From Endobugula sp965225895 (GTDB lineage Bacteria; Pseudomonadota; Gammaproteobacteria; Pseudomonadales; Cellvibrionaceae), in the NCBI GenBank assembly GCA_965225895.1, contig CBDDBR010000011.1, positions 1,426,001-1,490,000 of the forward strand: a stretch of DNA of 64,000 nt. The letters are read 5' to 3'. Positions 39,594 through 48,982 of this stretch are shown one piece after another. Each line of letters begins with the position of its first letter. The stretch's first letter is position 1. Below the pieces are notes generated by a model. That model did not search any database, was not told where the DNA came from, and was given only the letters and a program-made list of their open reading frames with translations. A program made the position numbers and the translations under genes.

Positions 39594-40496
39594 ATGGACA
39601 CTCAATTACTACGTGCTTTTATTGCGGTCACTCGCACACAATCTTTTTCTGCGGCAGCCGAAGTGCTTCACCTCACTCAATCCGCTATCAGTAAACGCAT
39701 TGCCTTATTAGAACAACAATTATCACTCTCGTTATTTGATCGTATTGGTCGCAATATTTGCTTAACAGAATCAGGAAAAACGCTACTACCTAGAGCTCTT
39801 GCCATTATTGAGCATATTGAGGACACCGAGCGTTTTATGGCACAGCAAAATAGTCGAATTGAAGGCGAGTTACGTATCGCAACCAGTCATCACATTGGTA
39901 TTCACCGACTTCCGTCTATTTTAAAGGCATACCGCCAACAATATCCCGATGTGCACTTACAATTACACTTTATTGATTCCGAACATGCGATTCATACTGT
40001 TATGCAAGATGATTGTGACATAGCAATTACAACGCTCCCTGCCACACTATTAAATAGTGATGATGGCAGTAGCCACATACAATATCACCCACTATGGAAA
40101 GACCCTATGCAAATGGTCGTGGGCCAACAGCACCCTCTACAGAAAAAGAAAACAGTCAATTTAGCGGATTTATCACAACACCCAGCTATTTTGCCCGACT
40201 TAGAAACACGCACCACACAATTAGTACAGACGCTGTTCTCTACAAATAAAAAGCCATTAACCATTTCCATGACCAGCAACCACTTAGATGCCATTAAAAT
40301 GATGGTTGCCGTAGGCCTAGGATGGAGTGCATTACCCGAGAGCTTAATTGATGACAGCCTACATATATTACCTGTAAAGAATGGCCGCATCGTACGAGAG
40401 CTAGGCTGTATTCATCATCGACATCGCACCTTATCAAATGCAGCAAGAGCCATGTTGAGCTGCTTAAAAAAAACTGCTAATACAGAATCCTCTTGA
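39594..40496 (+). CDS. LysR-type transcriptional regulator beside leuC
   Basis: The product has 300 residues. An N-terminal winged helix-turn-helix (about 1-60) reads TQSFSAAAEVLHLTQSAISK and EQQLSLSLFDRIGRNICLTE. An effector-binding domain follows, including DCDIAITTLPA. It is divergently transcribed from leuC; LysR regulators usually act on the divergent promoter, so it may control leuCDB. A LysR gene at this place is also common in Pseudomonas. The effector is not known. Its binding site should lie within 39463-39593, where I see no obvious T-N11-A palindrome that I would commit to. Confidence 0.9.
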   Translation: MDTQLLRAFIAVTRTQSFSAAAEVLHLTQSAISKRIALLEQQLSLSLFDRIGRNICLTESGKTLLPRALAIIEHIEDTERFMAQQNSRIEGELRIATSHHIGIHRLPSILKAYRQQYPDVHLQLHFIDSEHAIHTVMQDDCDIAITTLPATLLNSDDGSSHIQYHPLWKDPMQMVVGQQHPLQKKKTVNLADLSQHPAILPDLETRTTQLVQTLFSTNKKPLTISMTSNHLDAIKMMVAVGLGWSALPESLIDDSLHILPVKNGRIVRELGCIHHRHRTLSNAARAMLSCLKKTANTESS

Positions 40497-40605
40497 ATAT
40501 AGCTAAAAAAATCAGCGCAATATGCTAACCTCTATCCTATATTTTACGTACACCTAAATACATCAACGTCTATGCTTAACAACATAGACAGGAGCACAGC
40601 ACGAC

Positions 40606-41322
40606 ATGAGCAACGAATTTAAATACGGCGACATCACCTATAGTGATCTTACACTTATCAACAGTCAATCAATGGCAAAGAGCGCTCTTAAAACAAACCC
40701 TTGGTTAGATGCCGCCAAAACCGCACAACTTATCCCTATCAATATTACCGAGTGCAAACCCGTATGCACCGAGATGCCCATTATTTTTTCGCCCATAGGC
40801 AGACCCATGCCTATTGCCATGACGAGCTTTCTTTCAGGCACCAATTCATTTATAAAAAATGGCGAATGGCAAGCCAACACCTATGTACCCGCTGCATTGA
40901 GACGCTACCCATTTGTATTAGGTAACGTTAACTCAGAGGGAAAACAGCCATTATATATAGACTCAAACGCAATAAGTGATGATCATGAACATCCATTATT
41001 TAATGAGACTGGCAACAGCGAAAAAATATTAGAAAACGCGATAAAACACTGTAAAGAATACGATGATCACCTAAAAATAACAGAAAACATCATCGATGCT
41101 ATCGACAGTCTAGACTTATTCAAAGAAACCCAACTAGTCATTACAAACAAGGCGGGCGAAGAGAAAAAAACAGGTATTTTTAAAATTATTGATAACGATA
41201 AATACAAAAATTTAAGTGACGAACACATCGTTACATTACAAAAAAATCATGGATTATGGGTCATACATACACACATTATTTCTATGAGTAAAACGCAGAA
41301 CATAGCCTCTAATTTACTCTAG
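40606..41322 (+). CDS. SapC family protein
   Basis: The product has 238 residues. It carries the SapC signature: LIPINITECKPVCTEMPIIF near residues 45-65, a middle WQANTYVPAALRRYPFVLG, and KQPLYIDSNAI. Several acidic and lysine-rich residues lie near the end. The family was named from Campylobacter S-layer export genes, but in marine gammaproteobacteria it is usually found next to TonB-dependent receptors and tryptophan halogenases. None of these partners is in this window, so it stands alone. No signal peptide is visible. An AGGAGCA ribosome site precedes the start. Function unknown. Confidence 0.85.
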   Translation: MSNEFKYGDITYSDLTLINSQSMAKSALKTNPWLDAAKTAQLIPINITECKPVCTEMPIIFSPIGRPMPIAMTSFLSGTNSFIKNGEWQANTYVPAALRRYPFVLGNVNSEGKQPLYIDSNAISDDHEHPLFNETGNSEKILENAIKHCKEYDDHLKITENIIDAIDSLDLFKETQLVITNKAGEEKKTGIFKIIDNDKYKNLSDEHIVTLQKNHGLWVIHTHIISMSKTQNIASNLL

Positions 41323-41406
41323 ATACACCCTTATTTACCATGCTGGGGCTACTGCAGAAAGATTTTGTAGCAAATTACAAAAAAACGTCTATAACGTATA
41401 GCTTAT

Positions 41407-44400
41407 TTAATTATTATGGCGCCAATATAGAACACGATCGTGCCCTCGGTAAGTTTTAAAACTCATAGTTGCTGTTGGCAATACAGCATCATCATTATCA
41501 TTATTGTTCTGGTTCCAATCTGATCTAAACCAATCTAATGTACTTGTATCTATATTAACGATAAAACTTTTCGTGGTAATACTCGCACCTGGTGCAGAAA
41601 ACGATAAGTTCGCATCTCCACTCAAAAACCCTACATGACTCGTAGTCAGCGCATCAAATTGCGCACTTGTGTTACCGCCGATTAAGTTCACCGTCAAATC
41701 GTTTGATGTAAGAATAGGAGTACCATTAAAGCTAATAGCGCTACGAGGAATCACAGAACAGCTATCATATACATTGGTCAAAAATTGTGTGCCATCCCAA
41801 TATTCTGTTAATAGCTGTGCAGGTAATGCCGCTGTTTCAGGCCCGTATGCATCGGCTAATGTTAGCCGACCATAATAGAAAGAAGCACTGCCTATACTCA
41901 CGGCATTACAGGATGTACTCACCTCACAATCATCATTTGTACTCGCATTCATATTTGCTGCATTCATTGGCACATCATCAGCATCATCAATACTTATCCC
42001 TAAAACTACATCATTCAATGGGGCTTCTCGAGTATTGGTGCGAGCAAATGCTGCCGCCACATCAGATACACTATATTCACCCGCGGACCATACTGCTGTA
42101 GCTACCGACATACGTGTACCTAAGTTATTACCGTCATTATTATCCTCTGCAACATATACTGCTGTGCCAACTGGATAACCTAAACCTGCATCATAGTTCG
42201 TTACCGTATCACCATCACGAGTAATCGCTGTCACGGTATACATGAGCGATAAATCGGGTTGTGATAAATACGTAAAGCTACTGCAGCTATTAACCACACT
42301 ATTACCACTCACAAAAAAATCATAAGGATAAAAACGCCCAATAGCACCGCTTGCGGCACTCGTCACATCACCCGCGCCCAAATAATTAGCATCTGCAATA
42401 GAAGCCAATAAACGTATGCTGCCTGCTTCGCTCCAATGAACAGCTTCATTTTGAAAAGAGTTATTCGCTATTTTAGTAAAACTATTTGCGTTGCTTAATA
42501 CACCTAAAGAACCCCCTGACGGAAACACTAAAGAGTCGAGACTGAGGGTTACACCCTCAGGTACTTGTTCATTACCGTAATTTGGCGTTGCATCACCTAA
42601 GGCATTTAGAGCTTGAACCGTGACCGTAAAAGCTTCGCCTGCGGCGATAAAACCAGTGCCTGATGTAGTGGTGGCGGGATTATCGGTCACATTAATAGAA
42701 AAATCTGTGGGTTTAACAACAAACGTATTTGACTGGCCTGTCATATTGGCACTGGTATCGCTGACCGTTAAACTAATTTCACCCACATCGTTATATTGTG
42801 TCGTTAATACTGCTTGACCCGCAGTAAAACCAACAATGCCTGAACCAGATGCCAGTAAAGTGCCTGCTGTTGGATTGCTGTAGTTTGTAGTTAACGTAAT
42901 ATTTTTATTGCCTGTATAGGTTTCAATAATTCCACATTGACCATTATTAGGGTCAACACCATAAGCAGCCACCGCAATCGTAAAACTCTCGGCTGAGTTT
43001 TTCGGGCTGCTCACAGGATCATTAATTGGTGTCACGGGGGGATTAGATAATGGAGTATGCGTTACGCTAAAACCAGTAGCCAAAAACGTTAAATTGCCTT
43101 CGCTATCGTCGTCACGGGCATCATCATTGTAGGCATCAACATCTACCGCAAGGTTGCCTTCGGTATAACTGAGTGCAAAACTCGCTGTGCCATTATCACT
43201 TTCTGCAAATGTATAAATAGCCAAGCCGTCATTACTGATTGCATCAACTAAGCTACCCCCTCCACTCACTAATGACCACGAGCCAGTACCCGTTTGCGTA
43301 TCTAACGTAATAGTATCATTGTATGTTGTTATGACAGCTCCATCACTATCGCGAGCAGATACCGATATGGATTCATCCAAACAATATAAGCCCGAGTTAT
43401 CGTGTGCAATTAAAAAAGAGCCTACCGTGGTACTGCCGCATGGGTGTGTTTGGTTCATCACCTCAACAACTTGTGACTGGCTTAAACTACCGTTATAGAT
43501 TTTTACTTCATCCAGTTCGCCATAAAAACGATAGCTACTACTATTACTAGCACCACCAATACGAAAATTGCTGCCTGCTGAACGATAAGAACTACTCGGT
43601 ATACCCACGCGCTGCGATAAGGATTGCTCGACACCATCCACCCACAAGCGATTAGATGTAACAGGGCTATAACCATTGGTAAATTCTGCCGTTATATGAT
43701 GCCAGCCACCACTTAACGACGAAGAGCTAATCCCATAAATATCATTATTCCATGTATTAAAGCCAAAGCTGCCGTTATAAAACCATAAGTCATAATAGCT
43801 CCAGCCAACAGGCATCGCAGAATTGGTGCCGTCCCAGCGCATCCAAAAACTCACCGTTGTTTTTGCACCCGTAGCAGTACTAGCAGGAAGGTCACTAACG
43901 GAAATCATTCCTCGGGAAAAACTGCCGTAACCACAAGTACCCGAACTGCCCGACAAGGCTGGGCTACTACTTTGCAGTGACGCCCCTGACACTAATTGCC
44001 CATGATAACCATTGCCGCTCGAATCCGTTACTTCATCACTATCACCAACCCAGCTTTCATCTTCAAAACGCCATTCGGCGGTAGGTAATAGACCATCTAT
44101 ATTTTGTAACTTCACATCATCAATGCCCGCACCTTTATAATCACTAGACAGTGAATTAAACCCTAAGCTATGGTCACCTGACTCTAGTTCGAGATCAAAT
44201 ATATACGCCTTCGGTGCATCAACCGTAATCGTTTGATGCAATACATTATCAATATAAAGCGCAAAGGTATTGTCCTGATCACTGTCCCCGCGGCGAGTCG
44301 CATCAAACGCTAAGCGATAAGTGCCTGCATCTGTAATAGTGACCGTTTGACGAATATAGACTCCAGATTCAATTTCAACAATCGCATCTCCCGTTGCATT

Positions 44401-44682
44401 ACCATGCCCATAATCTTGCTCATGTACCTGCGCTGGAGCTGAACCAATATCAACCCAACCCGAATTTAATGCATTAGATATTCCAAGAGATGAAGTGTTA
44501 TCCGTAACCACATTGTCTTCAAAATCTCCATTAATAATTAAGTTCGTACCTAAAGTACAAAGACCATCAGACCTTTCCGTAGCGCTATCGTTAGGACATT
44601 CCACATCGGAGCTACTCGCATTTGCTAATAGGCACAACACTACCACGACAATACTATAAACATACGGCCAGATGATTCGCAT
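41407..44682 (-). CDS. mshQ: MSHA biogenesis protein MshQ (LamG plus DUF6701)
   Basis: The product has about 1091 residues from the ATG at 44682, with GGGGGCGAG upstream; a TTG at 44706 is possible. After a signal peptide, residues about 45-205 resemble a carbohydrate-binding beta-sandwich of the galactose-binding type (INGDFEDN). A LamG/concanavalin-like domain (about 210-430) begins AEWRFEDESWVGDSD. Immunoglobulin-like repeats and the DUF6701 C-terminus ending near YRGHDRVLYWRHNN follow. MshQ is the large, variable, putative tip adhesin of MSHA pili. It is the last msh gene and overlaps or abuts mshP. Convergent with the SapC gene. Confidence 0.9.
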   Translation of the reverse strand: MRIIWPYVYSIVVVVLCLLANASSSDVECPNDSATERSDGLCTLGTNLIINGDFEDNVVTDNTSSLGISNALNSGWVDIGSAPAQVHEQDYGHGNATGDAIVEIESGVYIRQTVTITDAGTYRLAFDATRRGDSDQDNTFALYIDNVLHQTITVDAPKAYIFDLELESGDHSLGFNSLSSDYKGAGIDDVKLQNIDGLLPTAEWRFEDESWVGDSDEVTDSSGNGYHGQLVSGASLQSSSPALSGSSGTCGYGSFSRGMISVSDLPASTATGAKTTVSFWMRWDGTNSAMPVGWSYYDLWFYNGSFGFNTWNNDIYGISSSSLSGGWHHITAEFTNGYSPVTSNRLWVDGVEQSLSQRVGIPSSSYRSAGSNFRIGGASNSSSYRFYGELDEVKIYNGSLSQSQVVEVMNQTHPCGSTTVGSFLIAHDNSGLYCLDESISVSARDSDGAVITTYNDTITLDTQTGTGSWSLVSGGGSLVDAISNDGLAIYTFAESDNGTASFALSYTEGNLAVDVDAYNDDARDDDSEGNLTFLATGFSVTHTPLSNPPVTPINDPVSSPKNSAESFTIAVAAYGVDPNNGQCGIIETYTGNKNITLTTNYSNPTAGTLLASGSGIVGFTAGQAVLTTQYNDVGEISLTVSDTSANMTGQSNTFVVKPTDFSINVTDNPATTTSGTGFIAAGEAFTVTVQALNALGDATPNYGNEQVPEGVTLSLDSLVFPSGGSLGVLSNANSFTKIANNSFQNEAVHWSEAGSIRLLASIADANYLGAGDVTSAASGAIGRFYPYDFFVSGNSVVNSCSSFTYLSQPDLSLMYTVTAITRDGDTVTNYDAGLGYPVGTAVYVAEDNNDGNNLGTRMSVATAVWSAGEYSVSDVAAAFARTNTREAPLNDVVLGISIDDADDVPMNAANMNASTNDDCEVSTSCNAVSIGSASFYYGRLTLADAYGPETAALPAQLLTEYWDGTQFLTNVYDSCSVIPRSAISFNGTPILTSNDLTVNLIGGNTSAQFDALTTSHVGFLSGDANLSFSAPGASITTKSFIVNIDTSTLDWFRSDWNQNNNDNDDAVLPTATMSFKTYRGHDRVLYWRHNN

Positions 44683-44683
44683 C

Positions 44684-45163
44684 TTATAAACTCGCCCCCA
44701 CTTCAATTTTATGTTTTGCCAACATAGGCGCTACGCCACACTGAGCCGCGCTATCTATGGTATAAAAACTATGACTAATTCCTGACATACCTAAATAATG
44801 TGTACTATCTGTTTGGTCACACACATCACCATTTTCATAATGGCAAGCACAAGCAACTGTTACCGTACAATTTTTTAAACCATCCACATTTAATGTTCTA
44901 GAAATCGCCATTGCTTCACATCGGCCATCCACTAACTGCCTATCGGTATCTAAAAAAAACAACTCGTGTAAACCCGCTTGGGCACCACTTTCTGCAGCAT
45001 AAAATGTTTGTACCGAAATACCATTAAGCACATAAGACGATGAGCTTTGTGCAACCTTTTTACTCACCACTAAAGACATACTGCCTAATACCACAATAAT
45101 AAATAATGCTAATGGCAATAAAAAACCTTGTTGCTGCCGACAGCTTTTATAATTAAGGGACAT
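44684..45163 (-). CDS. mshP: MSHA biogenesis protein MshP
   Basis: The product has 159 residues. The N-terminus QQQGFLLPLALFIIVVLGSM is a PilX-like class of prepilin helix, and QTFYAAESGAQAGLHELF is the standard follow-up. MshP belongs to the minor pilin/assembly proteins of the MSHA system (PilX-like). It overlaps mshO by 11 bp and touches mshQ, so it lies in the msh operon. Several cysteines in the middle (NCTVTVACACHYENGDVC) may form disulfides. Confidence 0.88.
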   Translation of the reverse strand: MSLNYKSCRQQQGFLLPLALFIIVVLGSMSLVVSKKVAQSSSSYVLNGISVQTFYAAESGAQAGLHELFFLDTDRQLVDGRCEAMAISRTLNVDGLKNCTVTVACACHYENGDVCDQTDSTHYLGMSGISHSFYTIDSAAQCGVAPMLAKHKIEVGASL

Positions 45164-45947
45164 TACGTATCACCACTTGTTTAATCGTTTCTAAACGATT
45201 ATCGCTGTCGGAAAACACGAGAGATAAGGTAATACGAATATTACGATCTTCGATCGCAGAAGAGATACTAAACGCTTGAGCAAAAGCGGATACCGAATGT
45301 GATAACACATCATAATCATCCGATGTATTAATAAGAGTATCGCTAATAGACACTTGACGATAAAGGCGTAGCTCATCATTAATAAGACAAAATGCACTGG
45401 GGGATTCAACAACATAAAAACGATGATTAATAGAATTACGTAACCATTGCTTATCTTCTAATAAAGTAATACTGGTTGCCGTCATCGAATCAATAGCGGC
45501 AAGCGAATCAGGGAACAAACCATACACTTCGTCTGAACCACTTGCGGCTATCGACAAATAATCAGCATCACCACCAGAGACAGTAAACGGTGAAACAGCA
45601 ATAGGGGTAATACTGCCAATAGCAATTGCGCCATTCGCTACACTGGGTAATGGGTTCATATATAAGCCGCTCGACACGATAGGCATAAACTCTATACAGG
45701 TATCATCATTCGTTATTCTTACACTATACGGCAAGGCATTACGTAAACGCCGCACCATATAATCCGTAGCTAATCGACTCTCTGCCAATAATTTATTTTT
45801 GCTACTCACCGAGGTAACGCTTTGCATCACCTTAACCACAAAAGACGTACTAAACGAAGCAATAACACCTAAAATTACGATCACAATAATAAGCTCCACT
45901 AATGTAAAGCCTTTTGATTTTTGTGCTAATGCCATCGTTTTTTTCAT
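45153..45947 (-). CDS. mshO: MSHA minor pilin-like protein MshO
   Basis: The product has 264 residues with a class III/IV prepilin leader: KSKG before FTLVELIIVIVILGVIASF. It is the PilW-like minor pilin of the MSHA cluster. The rest is a polar globular part without a named domain. It is 13 bp from mshD and overlaps mshP. Placement between mshD and mshP matches the Vibrio order and is the main reason for the name. Confidence 0.88.
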   Translation of the reverse strand: MKKTMALAQKSKGFTLVELIIVIVILGVIASFSTSFVVKVMQSVTSVSSKNKLLAESRLATDYMVRRLRNALPYSVRITNDDTCIEFMPIVSSGLYMNPLPSVANGAIAIGSITPIAVSPFTVSGGDADYLSIAASGSDEVYGLFPDSLAAIDSMTATSITLLEDKQWLRNSINHRFYVVESPSAFCLINDELRLYRQVSISDTLINTSDDYDVLSHSVSAFAQAFSISSAIEDRNIRITLSLVFSDSDNRLETIKQVVIRNVP

Positions 45948-45960
45948 TACTGCACACTCA

Positions 45961-46452
45961 TTAAAAATTAAAGCGATACACAGCTACGCTCACTGATTGC
46001 CCTTGGGGAGCAGTTACCGTGACCGTAATACGTTTTGCATGAGCGGCCGTAACTCCAAAATCGGCACCCGCATTAACGACACTTATCGTACGCTGGTAAC
46101 CCGTTTGAGGAATATCTTGATAGCCATTAAAATCATCCACATCATCCAGTGTGCTCACGGTTGTTAACACCTCACCTGCATCTAAGCCTATGCCTGCACA
46201 TGGCGTTAATGAACCGCAAGCAGGCACACCACCTGTAGGCGTGTTTTCATCATATCGACGCGACAAGGTTTCATCTAATTGAGATTGCGCCATACTGACT
46301 AACTGGCTATGAATTAACGGGTCTTGAATACGTACAACCGAATGCTGAAAAACAATACCGATAGCTGTAACACTAATGCCAATCACCACAATAAAGGCAA
46401 CCAGCTCTATTAATGTAAAACCACGCTGTTGAGCATACATATTAATAGGCAT
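45961..46452 (-). CDS. mshD: MSHA minor pilin MshD
   Basis: The product has about 163 residues from the ATG at 46452; a GTG at 46464 and an ATG at 46440 are alternatives. The leader QQRG precedes FTLIELVAFIVVIGISVTAI. It is a minor pilin of the MSHA operon. The start overlaps the end of mshC by 11 bp, so the two are translationally linked. Order mshC-mshD-mshO-mshP supports the identity. Confidence 0.88.
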   Translation of the reverse strand: MPINMYAQQRGFTLIELVAFIVVIGISVTAIGIVFQHSVVRIQDPLIHSQLVSMAQSQLDETLSRRYDENTPTGGVPACGSLTPCAGIGLDAGEVLTTVSTLDDVDDFNGYQDIPQTGYQRTISVVNAGADFGVTAAHAKRITVTVTAPQGQSVSVAVYRFNF

Positions 46453-46891
46453 AGCCTGTACCACTCACAGTAATTGATTCGGTAAAATCCCCTTGAGACA
46501 ATGAGAAAGAATGGCTATCAGTTTCGCCCAACCGATTAAATGTTAAACTGCCTGTACCTGAAGATAATGTGACATTACTGATAAATGTAATAGGATAAGC
46601 TACCGCAGAACTTGCCACACTCACATTATTTACACGTACATCAACCGTTGTAGCGGTGGTAATCACAGCTACCGTATCACTCCCGTCACTGCGTGCCATC
46701 GCCACCTCACGTGCATAAATTAACGCCGCCATTACATCTGCTTTTGTAGATTGAATATCAATATCTGATGGCGAAAATTTTACCGTAACGGTTGCTGCCA
46801 AAATGCCAGTAATAATCATTACTGTCACTAATTCGACAAGAGTAAAACCAGACTGTAAACGCTGTATTTTCAATGAAAAACCACCATTCAT
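46442..46891 (-). CDS. mshC: MSHA minor pilin MshC
   Basis: The product has 149 residues with leader RLQSG before FTLVELVTVMIITGILAATV. It is a GspH/FimT-like minor pilin, with the family-typical DVMAALIYAREVAMARS stretch after the helix. It is separated by 166 bp from the major pilin gene, so it could have its own weak promoter or be read through. Confidence 0.88.
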   Translation of the reverse strand: MNGGFSLKIQRLQSGFTLVELVTVMIITGILAATVTVKFSPSDIDIQSTKADVMAALIYAREVAMARSDGSDTVAVITTATTVDVRVNNVSVASSAVAYPITFISNVTLSSGTGSLTFNRLGETDSHSFSLSQGDFTESITVSGTGYAY

Positions 46892-47057
46892 TGTGAAATA
46901 AAAAAATTGAGTACATACAGTAAAAGTATAGACAAGGATTGCTGGTTAACAGGAAGGAAATAACAATATAGAAGGAAAGGTAATAAAAAAATATAGGTTA
47001 ATCGCTACAACCATCAGTACTACGCTAAAGAGGATTGTAACGATTAAAAACTAAAAA

Positions 47058-47453
47058 CTACTGCACACCGTAAGCGGTAAAGCTTGCATTAATCGTGCTG
47101 GTGGCATCACTACCAAAATACACTGTACATGTTACCGCTGTGCCATCGGCAACGGCTGTTGTTGGTAGAAAATAATCACTATCTAAACCACCATCCAGTA
47201 AGCTGGCAACATCATCACACGTATCTACTGTAGTGGCCGCTGTTGCTGTTAAACCTGCATCGTTCGCTATATTTTGCGCATGGTTAAGGCTTGATGCGCT
47301 TGCTAGAGCACCTGCTACGCCCTCTACGGCTGCATTTTTTGCTGCACCTGATAAATCTACAAATTTAGGAACGGCCGTTGCCGCTAAAACACCTAAAATA
47401 ACAATAACGGACATTAACTCAATTAATGTAAAACCTGCACTTTTTCTAAGCAT
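47058..47453 (-). CDS. mshA: MSHA major pilin (MshA/MshB type)
   Basis: The product has 131 residues from the ATG at 47453, which has GGAG eight bases upstream; a GTG at 47465 would add four residues. The prepilin leader MLRKSAG is cut before FTLIELMSVIVILGVLAATA, with the conserved Glu5. The body is Ala/Thr-rich with two cysteines (TCDDV and VTCTVYF) that should form the D-loop disulfide. Only one large pilin gene is present where Vibrio has mshB and mshA, so the exact paralogue is uncertain. It has long flanking gaps on both sides, fitting a strongly expressed separate unit. Confidence 0.85.
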   Translation of the reverse strand: MLRKSAGFTLIELMSVIVILGVLAATAVPKFVDLSGAAKNAAVEGVAGALASASSLNHAQNIANDAGLTATAATTVDTCDDVASLLDGGLDSDYFLPTTAVADGTAVTCTVYFGSDATSTINASFTAYGVQ

Positions 47454-47631
47454 GTGATACTCCACAACTCACTAATAAATAACATCTACAATCACTTATA
47501 GACAAACCAAGACTTCTATTAATAACTATAGCGCCATCACATTATGCTGCCACGGTAAAGTTAGACAGATATGGAATATCACAAGAATAAGAAAGGTAAA
47601 AAAAATATAGAAATAATACTCAAGAAAAACA

Positions 47632-47667
47632 AAAAATGGCTTTATAACTAAAAATGGCTTTATAACT
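47632..47667. repeat. 18-bp tandem repeat upstream of the pilin gene
   Basis: AAAAATGGCTTTATAACT occurs twice in succession (47632-47649 and 47650-47667). It lies in the AT-rich 284-bp gap between mshG and mshA. Its role is unknown; it may affect promoter geometry of the pilin gene. Confidence 0.85.
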
Positions 47668-47737
47668 AAAAATAGTGTTGTTAAAAATAACAATGCAAAA
47701 ACCACTACAAACCCGAGTATAAAATAAGACTATGTAA

Positions 47738-48961
47738 CTACTGTTGAATACTAAACATATCCCACATTGGTAAGAAAATACCTAATGCAAGAACAACCAC
47801 AAAGCCTGCCATAACTAAAATCAACAGCGGCTCTATTTTTGCACTTAAGCTTTGTAAGTCGTAATCGACTTCGCGCTCATAAGACTCTGCAACTTCCATC
47901 AACAAGGTATCCACTTGGCCACTATTTTCCCCAATATTAATCATTTGTAAGACCAAGGGAGAAAACATATCACTACGCAAATGAGTACGATAAATACTAT
48001 CGCCACGTTCAATATCTGTTTTTATTTTTTTAATTTTTACAGCCAAATAACTATTTTCAATAATTTCTGCACATAGTCCAACAGCCTTGTTTAAAGGCAA
48101 ACCTGCCGACAACATTAAAGAGAAGGAGCGCACGTAACGCGACATAGCTGCTTTATTGATTAATGGGCCAACAATAGGCGTTTTTAATTTACAACGATGC
48201 CAAAAATATTGACCATCTTTTGTTTTTACCCAATACAGTAAACCACCCATTACCGCTATCAACAGAATAATAACCAACCACCAATAATCGACAAAAAAGT
48301 TTGATGTCGCTAGTAACACTTTAGTTGGCAGTGGTAATTCAGCACCAAAACGGTTAAACATATCGGCAAAAGCAGGAATTACCATTAAATTAACAACAAA
48401 CAATGCAACCACCATGGCACTCATCACAAATGAAGGGTACCGCAAGGCTGACTTAATCGCTTTTTTGGTCTCAACATCACGCCCAATATAAATACTCATT
48501 TGTAAAAATATTGCATCGAGATTTCCTGTTCCTTCACCTATTTTAATCATGCCTATAAATAAGCTATTAAAAATTTTAGGGTGATGCCCCATCGCCTTAG
48601 ACAAACTAACACCCGTTTCTAAACGATGAATAATATCTAGCAAACACTCTTTTAACACGCCCTCTTCGATACTAGAGGACAAGCCATCTAAGCCTTGTAT
48701 TAAGGGTAAACCTGCTTTATTAATCGTGTACATTTGTCGGCAAAACATGATGAGTTCTTCATCGGTCACTTTTTTTGCAAACCATGTATTATTCGTTAAG
48801 AAATGATTAATCGAGGTTTCTTCTTCTACCTCTTCAATTTTAATAGGGATAATTTTATTTTTAGATAGATAAGTAACAACATCACTCTCTGTGGAGCGTT
48901 CAATACTCCCGCTAACCGCTCCGCCTTTGTTGTCTCTACCGTAATATGCAAAATTCGCCAT
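47738..48961 (-). CDS. mshG: MSHA inner membrane platform protein MshG
   Basis: The product has 407 residues with two GspF/PilC-type domains (about 70-195 and 270-395). They contain FCRQMYTINKAGLPLIQGL and FSLMLSAGLPLNKAVGLCAE, and three membrane helices. It is the platform protein that couples the MshE ATPase to pilus growth. It is encoded 21 bp after mshE, as usual. Confidence 0.92.
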   Translation of the reverse strand: MANFAYYGRDNKGGAVSGSIERSTESDVVTYLSKNKIIPIKIEEVEEETSINHFLTNNTWFAKKVTDEELIMFCRQMYTINKAGLPLIQGLDGLSSSIEEGVLKECLLDIIHRLETGVSLSKAMGHHPKIFNSLFIGMIKIGEGTGNLDAIFLQMSIYIGRDVETKKAIKSALRYPSFVMSAMVVALFVVNLMVIPAFADMFNRFGAELPLPTKVLLATSNFFVDYWWLVIILLIAVMGGLLYWVKTKDGQYFWHRCKLKTPIVGPLINKAAMSRYVRSFSLMLSAGLPLNKAVGLCAEIIENSYLAVKIKKIKTDIERGDSIYRTHLRSDMFSPLVLQMINIGENSGQVDTLLMEVAESYEREVDYDLQSLSAKIEPLLILVMAGFVVVLALGIFLPMWDMFSIQQ

Positions 48962-48982
48962 AAGCCATACAACACCCCCTAA

